A stretch of DNA of 40,977 bases from Allobosea sp. ASV33 (GTDB taxonomy: Bacteria; Pseudomonadota; Alphaproteobacteria; Rhizobiales; Beijerinckiaceae): positions 1-40,977 of the forward strand of contig NZ_JAELTI010000043.1 of NCBI RefSeq assembly GCF_016428755.1, in the 5' to 3' direction. This document shows, in pieces, positions 23,904 through 32,869 of this stretch (positions are counted from its first letter, which is position 1; each line of letters opens with the position of its first letter). The position numbers and the translations under genes are program-made. The notes under the pieces were generated by a model. It did no database searches, was not told the DNA's origin, and saw only the letters and a list, made by a program, of their open reading frames with translations.

Positions 23904-24778
23904 GATGCGTCTCCCCCGACGAGCTCGCGCCCCTCGCCCATCGCATAGGCCTTCTGCACCTCGACGCGCAGCGAGGCCCAGATATCGCGATGGATCTCGT
24001 GGAAGGCCTTCTCCAGCCGGATATCGGCGATGTCGCGCGGGCGCGGCAGGTCGACCTTGTAATCGGCGACGATCCCCGCCGCCGGCCCGGCCGACATCAC
24101 CACGACCCGGTCGGAGAGCGCGATCGCCTCTTCCAGGTCATGGGTCACGAACATCAGCGCCTTGCGGTCGCGCGACCAGAGATCGAGCAGGAGGTTGCCC
24201 ATGATCTGCCGGGTCTGCGCGTCGAGCGGCCCGAAAGGCTCGTCCATCAGCAGGATCTCGGGATTGCGGATCAGCATCTGCGCCAGGCTGACGCGCTTGC
24301 GCTGCCCGCCGGAGAGCATGTGCGGATAGCGGTCGACGAAGGTGCGCAGGCCGACGCGGCCGAGCCATTCGCGCGCACGCTGGTCGGCCTCCTGGTTCGG
24401 CACGCCCATCGGTTCCAGCGCGACCTTGACGTTCTCCAGCGCCGTCTTCCATGGCATCAGGGCGTCCTGCTGGAAAAGGTAGCCGGCGCGCCGGTTCAGC
24501 CCCGAGAGCGGCTTGCCGAAAATGCCGACCGAGCCGGCCGAAGGCGCGAGCAGGCCGGCTGCCGCGTTCAGCAACGTGGACTTGCCGCAGCCGGTCGGCC
24601 CGACGATCGAGACGAACTCGCCGGGATGGACCTTGAGATCGATGCCCTTGACCGCCTGGTAGCGACCGCCATCGGCAAGGTGGAAGGTGATGTCGACGCC
24701 GCCGAGCGCCACAGCCGGATCGCCTGACGAAACCGCTCCTGAGCCCGCATGCGCATGCGGGCGATCCTGCAACGCCAT
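23900..24778 (-). CDS. ABC transporter ATP-binding protein (SsuB/TauB-like)
   Basis: This is a 292-residue ATPase with Walker A GPTGCGKS (about 60-67), Q-loop LFQQDALMPW, signature LSGGQ (about 155-159) followed by RKRVSLAQML, and Walker B ILLMDEPFGPLD (about 175-186). The switch His is in MFVTHDLEEA. The N-terminal 25 residues are Ala/Gly-rich and not conserved. ATG 24778 has GAGGAA about 9 nt upstream. It is the first gene of the importer operon ATPase-permease-binding protein and is divergent from the DedA-like gene. Confidence 0.92.
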   Translation of the reverse strand: MALQDRPHAHAGSGAVSSGDPAVALGGVDITFHLADGGRYQAVKGIDLKVHPGEFVSIVGPTGCGKSTLLNAAAGLLAPSAGSVGIFGKPLSGLNRRAGYLFQQDALMPWKTALENVKVALEPMGVPNQEADQRAREWLGRVGLRTFVDRYPHMLSGGQRKRVSLAQMLIRNPEILLMDEPFGPLDAQTRQIMGNLLLDLWSRDRKALMFVTHDLEEAIALSDRVVVMSAGPAAGIVADYKVDLPRPRDIADIRLEKAFHEIHRDIWASLRVEVQKAYAMGEGRELVGGDAS

Positions 24779-24964
24779 GAAATTCGTTTCCTCGCGGGTG
24801 CGGGCTTGGCGCCCGGCCGTCAGCTTTTCGCGTTGCCGGAATTAATAGGCGATCGTCCCGGGAAGGCAACGCCCTGCCCTGCGGCGGCCCGCCGCTTGCA
24901 TCGTGCCGGTGACCCGGCCATATGGCGAGACCGACCCGACCCCGCAGGAGCCGAGCCGAACGCC

Positions 24965-25489
24965 ATGGCCGAACTCGAACAAGCCATGAAGGCGCTCGTC
25001 GACTTCATGCAGACCCATCAGCAATGGGCGATCCCGATCGTCTTCGCCGTCGCCTTCGCCGAATGCGTGGCGATTCTCTCCTGGCTTGTGCCGGCCACGG
25101 TCTTCTTCACCACATTCGGCGCCGTCGCCGGTGCCTCGGGCCTCAACCTCGTGCCGTTGGCGCTGGCCGCCTCGCTCGGCGCGGGCAGCGGCTTCTGGGT
25201 GTCCTATATCGCCGGAATCTACCTGGGGCCCCGCGTCCACGAGTATTGGCCTTTCCGGAACAATCCGCAATTGCTCGATCGCGGCCACGCCTTCTTCGAG
25301 AAATGGGGCATCGCCAGCATCCTGATCGGCCATTTCTTCGGGCCGCTGCGGGCCGTCATCGCCATCGTCGCCGGCATCGTCGCGATGCCCTCCTGGCAGT
25401 TCCAGATCGCCAACTGGCTGGCTTCCTTCGCCTGGGGCTTCAGTCTGCTTTATGCCGTCGGACGCATCAGCGAATTCCTCGCACGCTGA
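24965..25489 (+). CDS. DedA family membrane protein
   Basis: This 174-residue protein has about five hydrophobic segments. WAIPIVFAVAFAECVAILSWLVP, then a 'G...G' block (AASLGAGSGFWVSYIAG), and FFEKWGIASILIGHFFGPLRAVI with PSWQFQIANWLASFAWGF match DedA/SNARE-associated proteins: FGPLRA corresponds to the conserved 'F.P..R' loop. DedA proteins act in membrane homeostasis, and some are undecaprenyl phosphate flippases. ATG 24965 begins the family-like sequence. It is divergent from the ABC operon. The family is likely; the specific role is unknown. Confidence 0.83.
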   Translation: MAELEQAMKALVDFMQTHQQWAIPIVFAVAFAECVAILSWLVPATVFFTTFGAVAGASGLNLVPLALAASLGAGSGFWVSYIAGIYLGPRVHEYWPFRNNPQLLDRGHAFFEKWGIASILIGHFFGPLRAVIAIVAGIVAMPSWQFQIANWLASFAWGFSLLYAVGRISEFLAR

Positions 25490-25700
25490 CCGCGCCGGAA
25501 ACCTGACTGCCCGGTGAACGCGCCATTCGGAGTCCGTTCAAATCGAAAGGCGCCTATTCGCGTCGTCGCATCGCGGCACGTCCCCACGGCGAGCCCGGCG
25601 CGACACGCTGAACGGCCCCACGCCGCCAGCGTCGTCCGGCGGAGGGGCCCGGCCCCCGGCGGATGCGACGTTTCCGGGCCGACCCATGAGGTCTTAAGTC

Positions 25701-26090
25701 ATGACGATGTCTCGTTTCCTCATCCCCCTCGTCGCGCTTGCCGCCATGGGCGGCCAGGCCTTCGCCCAGACCGCGACGCCGGCTCCCTCCGCCGCCAAGC
25801 CGGCCGCGCCCGTCACCGCGCCTGCAGCACCCGCCACGCAGGCCGCCCCGGCGGTGAAGCCGGCAACCCCGGTCGCGGCGCAGCCCGCCGCCACCCAGGC
25901 CAAGAAGATCAACATCAACACCGCCACCGCCGCCGAGCTCGACACGCTCAAGGGCATCGGCGAGGCCCGCTCCAAGAAGATCATCGAGGAGCGCGGCAAG
26001 GCGAAGTTCAAGGATTTCGCCGACCTCGTGAAACGCGGCACCCTGCCATCCAATGTCGAGGCCGAGATCAAGGACAAGATCACCTTCTGA
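25701..26090 (+). CDS. Secreted helix-hairpin-helix (ComEA-like) protein
   Basis: This is a 129-residue protein with a signal peptide (MTMSRFLIPLVALAAMGGQAFAQT, cleavage after AFA), then about 45 residues rich in Ala and Pro, then a ComEA-type helix-hairpin-helix domain: KKININTATAAELDTLKGIG, EARSKKIIEERG and FADLVKRGTLP. In competence systems ComEA binds DNA in the periplasm. No other competence gene lies nearby, so a DNA-uptake role is only possible. It stands alone, followed by a strong hairpin terminator. The 211 bp before it hold no gene that I can see. Confidence 0.87.
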   Translation: MTMSRFLIPLVALAAMGGQAFAQTATPAPSAAKPAAPVTAPAAPATQAAPAVKPATPVAAQPAATQAKKININTATAAELDTLKGIGEARSKKIIEERGKAKFKDFADLVKRGTLPSNVEAEIKDKITF

Positions 26091-26108
26091 TCGACGGATC
26101 CCGCAGAA

Positions 26109-26140
26109 AAGCCTCCGGCGCCAGGCGCCGGAGGCTTTGT
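26109..26140 (+). terminator. Intrinsic terminator after the helix-hairpin-helix gene
   Basis: GCCTCCGGCGCC (26111-26122) and GGCGCCGGAGGC (26124-26135) are perfect complements, followed by TTTG on the plus strand. It lies about 20 nt after the stop codon. The very GC-rich stem and following T bases suit an intrinsic terminator. Confidence 0.8.
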
Positions 26141-26166
26141 CAATTCAGGTTCGGAAAGCGGTTGCG

Positions 26167-26265
26167 TCAGACCAGCCCGACGATCACCGCCAGCATCATC
26201 GCCAGCGACAGCGCCATCACCACGCGGATCGCCATGGGCGTTTCAAGAATACGCAGATGTTCCAT
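26167..26265 (-). CDS. Tiny single-pass membrane protein (32 residues)
   Basis: Starts MEHLRILETPMAIRVVMALS and continues as one hydrophobic helix ending MLAVIVGLV. The ribosome binding site GGGGAGG lies 5 nt before ATG 26265, which is unusually strong for a frame this small. It lies 45 bp downstream of another small membrane protein gene on the same strand, so the two may be one transcript. It is too short for a family call. The binding site and clean hydrophobic profile support a real gene. Confidence 0.5.
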   Translation of the reverse strand: MEHLRILETPMAIRVVMALSLAMMLAVIVGLV

Positions 26266-26310
26266 CACGGCCTCCCCTTTATCGGGCAAACACGAACGGT
26301 TTCGCGACAC

Positions 26311-26541
26311 TCAGTAGACCAGCTTCTCCACGGCGAACCACGCGATCGCCACGAGCACGAGCCCACCGATCAGCACCATCAGCACCGGCCGGCCGAGAAA
26401 GCCCTGCCGCGCCTCGATCGGCGTCTCGACCGCGGGATCGGCATTGCTGTGATCGTCGGCGCGCATCGGCGGAATCGGATCGCCGCCGCGGGCCTTGTCC
26501 AAATCCTCGACCGGCACTCTGGGTCGGGTATCGACCGTCAT
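26311..26541 (-). CDS. Small membrane-anchored protein, unknown function
   Basis: This is a 76-residue protein with a polar, acidic N-terminal half (MTVDTRPRVPVEDLDKARGG, then PMRADDHSNADPAVETP) and one C-terminal transmembrane helix (VLMVLIGGLVLVAIAWFAV). ATG 26541 is preceded by AAGGAG at 7 nt, better than ATG 26565. The topology suggests a tail-anchored protein facing the cytoplasm. I recognise no family. The gene is followed by the tiny membrane protein on the same strand. Confidence 0.62.
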   Translation of the reverse strand: MTVDTRPRVPVEDLDKARGGDPIPPMRADDHSNADPAVETPIEARQGFLGRPVLMVLIGGLVLVAIAWFAVEKLVY

Positions 26542-26629
26542 GACCGTCTCCTTGAGGTCTCGCAAACCTGTTGGGCCTGCACCGCAAGAGGAACGCCTCG
26601 CTACCGGACCGGTTCCGATGAGCCTTCTG

Positions 26630-26666
26630 AAAGAAAGCGGGCGGCGGCCTTTCGACCACCGCCCGC
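26630..26666 (-). terminator. Candidate terminator downstream of ilvC
   Basis: GCGGGCGG (26637-26644) pairs with CCGCCCGC (26659-26666). On the minus strand the stem is followed by TTTCTTTC. It lies about 210 nt past the ilvC stop, with a family B repeat between, in the 334-bp gap 26542-26875, where I see no gene. Confidence 0.45.
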
Positions 26667-26761
26667 AACCGCAACTATCGTTTGATATCAGATGATTACG
26701 TGGAATTCCGGAATCAGATCCGGAACGCCTTGAATCAATCTGGGAAGCCCGTTTCCCTGTC

Positions 26762-26861
26762 CGTCATTCCCGAGGGCGCTGCCGGGCAGCGACCCGAGAA
26801 GGTCTTACCGGAAAGAGCGTTCCTCCGTCACGAGATGCGCGGGCCAAGCCCGAGCCTGACG
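26762..26861. repeat. Intergenic two-hairpin element, family B (reverse orientation)
   Basis: CGTCATTCCCGAGGGCGCTG and CAGCGACCCGAGAA form one hairpin; GCGCGGGCCAAGCCCGAGCC resembles the second, weaker hairpin, ending CTGACG. It starts 15 bp after the ilvC stop. It has diverged more than the copies at 6091 and 14755. Confidence 0.65.
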
Positions 26862-26875
26862 GCCGAAGGAAGGGC

Positions 26876-28572
<1,697 letters not shown>

Positions 28573-28590
28573 GGGCGGGAGAAATCCAGT

Positions 28591-28605
28591 ACCGTACGTT
28601 ACGGT
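28591..28605. promoter_or_regulatory. Putative TetR operator, palindrome ACCGTA-CGT-TACGGT
   Basis: A perfect 6-bp inverted repeat with a 3-bp spacer lies 19 bp before the TetR start codon, in the region shared with the divergent DUF924 gene. TetR-family dimers commonly bind such palindromes at their own promoters. Binding is inferred from position and symmetry. Confidence 0.6.
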
Positions 28606-28714
28606 TCAGGCATCTATCGCAGCAGCGGACGGCCCGCAAGCGTTATTCGCGACTGGCGGTTGGCCGAAGGAGAATTATCTCTGGGCCATCGGAATTCGAG
28701 AAGCGGAGCCTTTC

Positions 28715-29260
28715 ATGACCTTGCCCAGCGCCCATGACGTTGTCAGCTTCTGGCGCGAGGCCGGCCCCGAGAAATGGTTCGTCAAGGACGAGGCCTTCGA
28801 CGCCGAGATCACGAGCCGCTTCCTCACGGCCCATGAGGCGGCGGCAGCGGGCAAGCTGGCAGAGTGGGAGAAAACCCCGGAAGGCGTCTATGCGCTGCTG
28901 ATCCTGCTCGACCAGTTCCCGCGCAACATGTTCCGCGGCAGCCCGCGCGCCTTCGCCACCGATGCGCTAGCCGTCGAAGTCGCCGAGCGTGCGATCGCGA
29001 AAGGCTTTGACGAGGCCTACCAGCCACCGGAGAAGCGCTTCTTCTACATGCCCTTCATGCATTCGGAGGGGCTCGCCGACCAGGAGCGCTGCATCGAACT
29101 CTGCGCCGCCGCCGATGATGCAGACGGTGTGAAATATGCTGAGATCCACCGCGACATCATTCGCGATTTCGGCCGCTTCCCGCATCGCAACCCCGTGCTC
29201 GGGCGCGAGACCACGTCGCAGGAGCGCGCCTTCCTCGCAGAGGGCGGCTTCAGCGGCTGA
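28715..29260 (+). CDS. DUF924 family protein
   Basis: This 181-residue protein has the DUF924 signatures: DVVSFWREAGPEKWFVKDEA near the N-terminus, ALLILLDQFPRNMFRG in the middle, and FFYMPFMHSEGLADQERCIE with YAEIHRDIIRDFGRFPHRNP later. It is a soluble all-helical protein, widespread and without a known activity. ATG 28715 has GGAG 6 nt upstream. It is divergent from TetR and convergent with the small membrane protein gene, with only 3 bp between the stops. Confidence 0.9.
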   Translation: MTLPSAHDVVSFWREAGPEKWFVKDEAFDAEITSRFLTAHEAAAAGKLAEWEKTPEGVYALLILLDQFPRNMFRGSPRAFATDALAVEVAERAIAKGFDEAYQPPEKRFFYMPFMHSEGLADQERCIELCAAADDADGVKYAEIHRDIIRDFGRFPHRNPVLGRETTSQERAFLAEGGFSG

Positions 29261-29263
29261 GCC

Positions 29264-29479
29264 TCAGCCGCCCTGCTGGCTGGCGATGCGCTGCAGGAAG
29301 ATCGCCGCGATGGTCAGAAGAAAGCCGGCCCACCACAGCGGCGAGCGCAGGCTCTTGCCGCTGCCCAGTTCCTCAGCCCGTCCCTTCCCGGAGAGGCGCA
29401 TCACGATGGGCCAGGCGAAGCAGCCGAGCCCGACGATGCCAAGGAGAAGTGCGATCTGTTCGAGGCTCGGTGTCGTCAT
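29264..29479 (-). CDS. Small two-helix membrane protein, unknown function
   Basis: This is a 71-residue protein with two hydrophobic segments (LEQIALLLGIVGLGCFAWPI and LWWAGFLLTIAAIFLQRI) joined by a basic loop (RLSGKGRAEELGSGKS). Its ATG overlaps the stop of the FAD monooxygenase gene (ATGA at 29476-29479), so it is translated with it. I recognise no family. It is the last gene of the minus-strand run that includes ilvN. Confidence 0.68.
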   Translation of the reverse strand: MTTPSLEQIALLLGIVGLGCFAWPIVMRLSGKGRAEELGSGKSLRSPLWWAGFLLTIAAIFLQRIASQQGG

Positions 29480-30729
29480 GCCCTCACGCTCGCAAGAGTG
29501 GAATTAGCCGGGAAAGCCGGCCCCAGCTTCAAGGCCCGCAAGGGATCGCCATACAGCCCCGCGACGAGCAGGGCCAGCTGCCTGTCGATCCCCGGCAGGC
29601 GCGCCAAGGGCGGCACGAGCCGGTCGCGGAGCAAGGGCAGCAGGTAGCTGTCGGACTGGTAGAACGGCGTGAACAGGCGGCTCGCTACCTGATAGAGCCG
29701 GACATGGAGGCGCCGCAGCCGCGCATAGCGCTGGAGCGCCCCGGAGATGTCTTCGGCCTCGTTGATGGCACTCGCGAGCGCATAGGCATCCAGCAAACCC
29801 ATATTGGCGCCCTGCCCCAGTTGCGGGCTGGTCGAATGGGCGGAATCGCCGATAAAGGCGAGCCCGCGTCCGGCCGGTACCGGCAAGGTATGGTGGCGAT
29901 AGGAGGCCAGCAGCAACTGCTCAGCCGACGTGATCGTCTCCAGCATCGGCGCCGTCTGCGGCCAGTGCCGGAGCACATCGGCCTTCCACGCAGCGAGGCC
30001 GCGCGCCTGCCATTGCCCGTGATCGGCCGGCTTCAGGCTCCAGAAGAAGGAAGCGAGCGTCGTCTCATCCTCGTCCCGCCGCCCGATCGGCAGCACGCCG
30101 ACCATGACGCTCGCCCGCTGATAGCGCTGCTCCAGCGCGTGGGGATCGAAACCATCCGCCAGCGGCGCATTGGCCCAGACCGCGCCATAGGCCAGCGGGC
30201 GCTGCCTGACCGGCTTCGACGCCCGGCCGAGCAGCGGCGAGCGCGCGCCAAGCGCGTCGATGGCGAGATCGAACGGCCCGAGCTTTCGGCCATTGTCCAG
30301 AACGAGTGAGACACTTCCGCCGCTGCCAGTCTCGACATCCGTGACCTCGCAGCCGGTCTCGACCGCGATGCCGCGTGCCACCACCGCATCGAACAAGCCC
30401 TCGAACAGGCTGCCGCGGTGGATGCCGAGACCGAAGGCGTCGGCTCCGAGCGCCTCATAGCGCACATCGAGCACGACAGAGCCATCAGCCGACCCCAGCC
30501 CGTAAAGCCGATCGAGCCTGCTGCCCCGCGCGATCAACGCCTCGGCAAGGCCGAGCTCGCGCAGGACGGCGAGCCCGGTCGGCTGCAGGATCAGGCCCGA
30601 GCCGAGCGGCTGGGGCATCGCGAAGCGCTCGACCAGCGTGACGCGATGGCCGGCACGCTCTAGCAGCAAGGCAGCGGCCAAGCCCGCCGGTCCGCATCCG
30701 GCGACCGCGATGTCGTAGCGGCGTGTCAC
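29476..30729 (-). CDS. FAD-dependent monooxygenase (aromatic hydroxylase type)
   Basis: This is a 417-residue flavoprotein. The dinucleotide-binding site is YDIAVAGCGPAGLAAALLLE, the middle FAD motif is DLAIDALGARSPL (the DG-like motif with Ala), and the second FAD motif is GLAFIGDSAHSTSPQLGQGA. These are the three fingerprints of the p-hydroxybenzoate hydroxylase group. The substrate is unknown. It starts at GTG 30729, 13 bp after the ilvN stop, and its stop overlaps the next small gene. It may share the ilvN transcript, though no link to branched-chain synthesis is known. Confidence 0.87.
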   Translation of the reverse strand: MTRRYDIAVAGCGPAGLAAALLLERAGHRVTLVERFAMPQPLGSGLILQPTGLAVLRELGLAEALIARGSRLDRLYGLGSADGSVVLDVRYEALGADAFGLGIHRGSLFEGLFDAVVARGIAVETGCEVTDVETGSGGSVSLVLDNGRKLGPFDLAIDALGARSPLLGRASKPVRQRPLAYGAVWANAPLADGFDPHALEQRYQRASVMVGVLPIGRRDEDETTLASFFWSLKPADHGQWQARGLAAWKADVLRHWPQTAPMLETITSAEQLLLASYRHHTLPVPAGRGLAFIGDSAHSTSPQLGQGANMGLLDAYALASAINEAEDISGALQRYARLRRLHVRLYQVASRLFTPFYQSDSYLLPLLRDRLVPPLARLPGIDRQLALLVAGLYGDPLRALKLGPAFPANSTLASVRA

Positions 30730-30742
30730 CGGTGGAACGTGA

Positions 30743-31285
30743 TTACATCGAGTCCGGGCCGCGGCTCATCGCGGCGATGCCGGTGCGCGAGACTTCCGTC
30801 AGCCCCACCGCCGTCATCGTCTTGATGAAGCGCTCGATCTCCTCGGTCGCGCCGGTCAGCTCGAAGACGAAGGAGGTCAGCGAGGCATCGAGCACGCGCG
30901 CACCGAAGGCCGAGGCAAGGCGCATCGCCTCGACACGGTGGTCGCCCTTGCCGACGACCTTGACCAGCGCGAGCTCGCGCTCGATCGCCTCGCCCTGCTC
31001 GGTCAGGTCGACGACGCGATGCACCGGCACCAGCCGGTCGAGATGCGCCTTGATCTGGTCGATGACATTGGCGGTGCCCGAGGTCACCACCGTGATGCGC
31101 GAGAGATGCTTCTCATGCTCGGTCTCGGAGACGGTGAGGCTCTCGATATTGTAGCCACGGCCCGAGAACAGCCCGGCGATGCGGGCAAGAACGCCCGGTT
31201 CGTTGTCGACGATCACCGCCAGGGTATGGCGCGCGGTCGGCTGGGCCTTCGGGGCATTCGGATAATGGCTGGCGGGCTTCGACAT
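30743..31285 (-). CDS. ilvN: Acetolactate synthase small (regulatory) subunit
   Basis: This is a 180-residue protein with an N-terminal ACT domain (RHTLAVIVDNEPGVLARIAG, then LFSGRGYNIESLTVS) and the C-terminal IlvN/IlvH domain (ELALVKVVGKGDHRVEAMRL, FELTGATEEIERFIKTM). It activates the large subunit and confers valine feedback inhibition. ATG 31285 starts the normal sequence. It is separated from ilvB by a racemase and a GST gene, whereas in most bacteria the two subunits are adjacent. It follows the GST stop by 52 bp on the same strand. Confidence 0.95.
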   Translation of the reverse strand: MSKPASHYPNAPKAQPTARHTLAVIVDNEPGVLARIAGLFSGRGYNIESLTVSETEHEKHLSRITVVTSGTANVIDQIKAHLDRLVPVHRVVDLTEQGEAIERELALVKVVGKGDHRVEAMRLASAFGARVLDASLTSFVFELTGATEEIERFIKTMTAVGLTEVSRTGIAAMSRGPDSM

Positions 31286-31337
31286 GGCGGACCTGTGAGG
31301 CGGGTTGGAGCGGAGAAATCGAGGGAAATGGAATAAG

Positions 31338-32021
31338 TCAGTGGCTACGGAGATCGACGAGGGCCGGTTCGTCCACCTCGTCATGCGCTACGATCCAGGG
31401 CTCCACCAGCGCGGCGGCAAGCCACTCGCGATAGGCGGGCAGCGCGAGCACGGCCTGCATGTAGTCCTGCGAGACCGGGTCAACCGCGATGCCATAGATA
31501 TCCAGCCGCGTGACGACCGGCGCATACATCGCATCGGCCGCAGAGAATTCGCCATAGAGGAACGGTCCGCCGGCGCCGAAGCGCTCGCGCGCCTGCCGCC
31601 ACAACCCGGTGACCCGCTCGACGTCACGGGCGACGCCCGGACCGCGATCGCGACCGGCGAAGCGCTTGCCCAGATTCATCGGGCAGCTACTGCGCAGCGC
31701 CATGAAGCCCGCATGCATCTCGCTGGAGATGGCACGAGCCTGGGCGCGCGCCGCCTTGTCGCGCGGCCAGATGCCGGCCTGGGGATAGGTGTCATGGAGA
31801 TATTCGCAGATCGCCAGCGTCTCCCAGACGGCGATATCGCCATCGACGACCAGTGGCAGGGTGCCGCCGCTGCCGGGCGCAGCGGCAAAGACCGCCTCCT
31901 TGAAACCGGGCTCATCGAGCGGCACGAGCTGCTCGGTGAAGGCGATGCCGGCCACGCGCATCAGGAGCCACGGCCGGAGCGACCAGGACGAATAGCATTT
32001 GTTGCCGATCAACAGCTTCAT
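31338..32021 (-). CDS. Glutathione S-transferase family protein
   Basis: This 227-residue protein has a thioredoxin-fold N-terminal domain (MKLLIGNKCYSSWSLRPWLL, with the Ser of CYSSWS as likely catalytic residue) and an all-helical C-terminal domain. The glutathione-binding segment is PLVVDGDIAVWETLAICEYL. ATG 32021 overlaps the racemase stop (ATGA), so translation is coupled. The physiological substrate is unknown, and no functional tie to the ilv genes around it is known. Confidence 0.87.
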   Translation of the reverse strand: MKLLIGNKCYSSWSLRPWLLMRVAGIAFTEQLVPLDEPGFKEAVFAAAPGSGGTLPLVVDGDIAVWETLAICEYLHDTYPQAGIWPRDKAARAQARAISSEMHAGFMALRSSCPMNLGKRFAGRDRGPGVARDVERVTGLWRQARERFGAGGPFLYGEFSAADAMYAPVVTRLDIYGIAVDPVSQDYMQAVLALPAYREWLAAALVEPWIVAHDEVDEPALVDLRSH

Positions 32022-32728
32022 GCCGCGGCCGCCTTCCATTCATCGACGAAATCGAGCGCCGCTGCGACATGCAGCGCGGTGGTATCGAAAACCGGGACGG
32101 AGACATCGTCCTGCGAAAGCAGAAGGCCGATCTCGGTGCAGCCGAGGATGACGCCATCGGCGCCCTCCTCCTTTGCGGCGCGTGCGACGATGGCGCGATA
32201 GCGCTCGCGCGATTCCGGCTCGATCCGCCCCCGGCACAGTTCCTCGTAGATGATGCGATGGACATCGTCGCGCTCCCCGGGGGCCGGCACCAGCGCCTCG
32301 ACGCCGAAGGCCTTCAGCCGGTCGCGATAGAAGCCCTGTTCCATCGTGAAGCGCGTCGCCAGCAGAAGCGGCCGCCGCGAGGGCGAAGCCAGCACCGCCT
32401 GCGCCGTGACGTCGGCAAGGTGGAGAAAGGGCAGCTTGGTCGCGGCGATGATCTGGTCCGCGACCTTGTGCATCGTGTTGGTGCAGAGCACGAGGCAGGA
32501 GGCCCCGGCCTGTTCGAGGCGGCGCGCGCTCGCGGCCAGCGCCGCGCCGGCCGCGGCCCAGTCACCCTTGGCCTGCATTTCCGCGATCGGTGCGAAATCG
32601 ACCGAATGCAGCAGCACGTCGGCCGAATGCAGCCCGCCCGCACGGGCGCGCACGCCCTCGTTGAGCAGCCGGTAATAGACCGCAGTCGATTCCCAGCTCA
32701 TCCCGCCGATCAGACCGATGGTGGCCAT
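32018..32728 (-). CDS. Aspartate/glutamate racemase family protein
   Basis: This is a 236-residue PLP-independent racemase. Both catalytic cysteines are present: Cys82 in LVLCTNTMHK and Cys197 in VILGCTEIG. The N-terminus MATIGLIGGMSWESTAVYYR is the standard aspartate racemase start. It interconverts L- and D-aspartate or a similar amino acid, or acts as a broad-specificity racemase. It follows ilvB with a family B palindrome between, and its stop overlaps the GST start. Whether it shares the ilvB transcript depends on readthrough of that palindrome. Confidence 0.9.
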   Translation of the reverse strand: MATIGLIGGMSWESTAVYYRLLNEGVRARAGGLHSADVLLHSVDFAPIAEMQAKGDWAAAGAALAASARRLEQAGASCLVLCTNTMHKVADQIIAATKLPFLHLADVTAQAVLASPSRRPLLLATRFTMEQGFYRDRLKAFGVEALVPAPGERDDVHRIIYEELCRGRIEPESRERYRAIVARAAKEEGADGVILGCTEIGLLLSQDDVSVPVFDTTALHVAAALDFVDEWKAAAA

Positions 32729-32753
32729 GGTGTTTTCCTTCTCGCACCGCTGC

Positions 32754-32862
32754 CGTCATTCTCGGGCGAAGCAGAGCTTCGACCCGAGAATCTCCCGACG
32801 GAAAGGCACGGACTGGCGCCTCGCCCCGCCTGAGATGCTCAGGTCAAGCCCGAGCATGACGA
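32754..32862. repeat. Intergenic two-hairpin element, family B (reverse orientation)
   Basis: CGTCATTCTCGGGCGAAGC and GCTTCGACCCGAGAAT form one hairpin; GATGCTCAGGTCAAGCCCGA with AGCATGACG forms the second. It fills most of the 141-bp gap between ilvB and the racemase gene. It is the mirror orientation of the copies at 6091 and 14755. Confidence 0.82.
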
Positions 32863-32869
32863 TGCTTCG

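Noticed and set aside
25701..26090. Helix-hairpin-helix protein as evidence of a competence locus
   Set aside because: No ComEC, pilus or other competence gene is near; secreted HhH proteins also occur alone.
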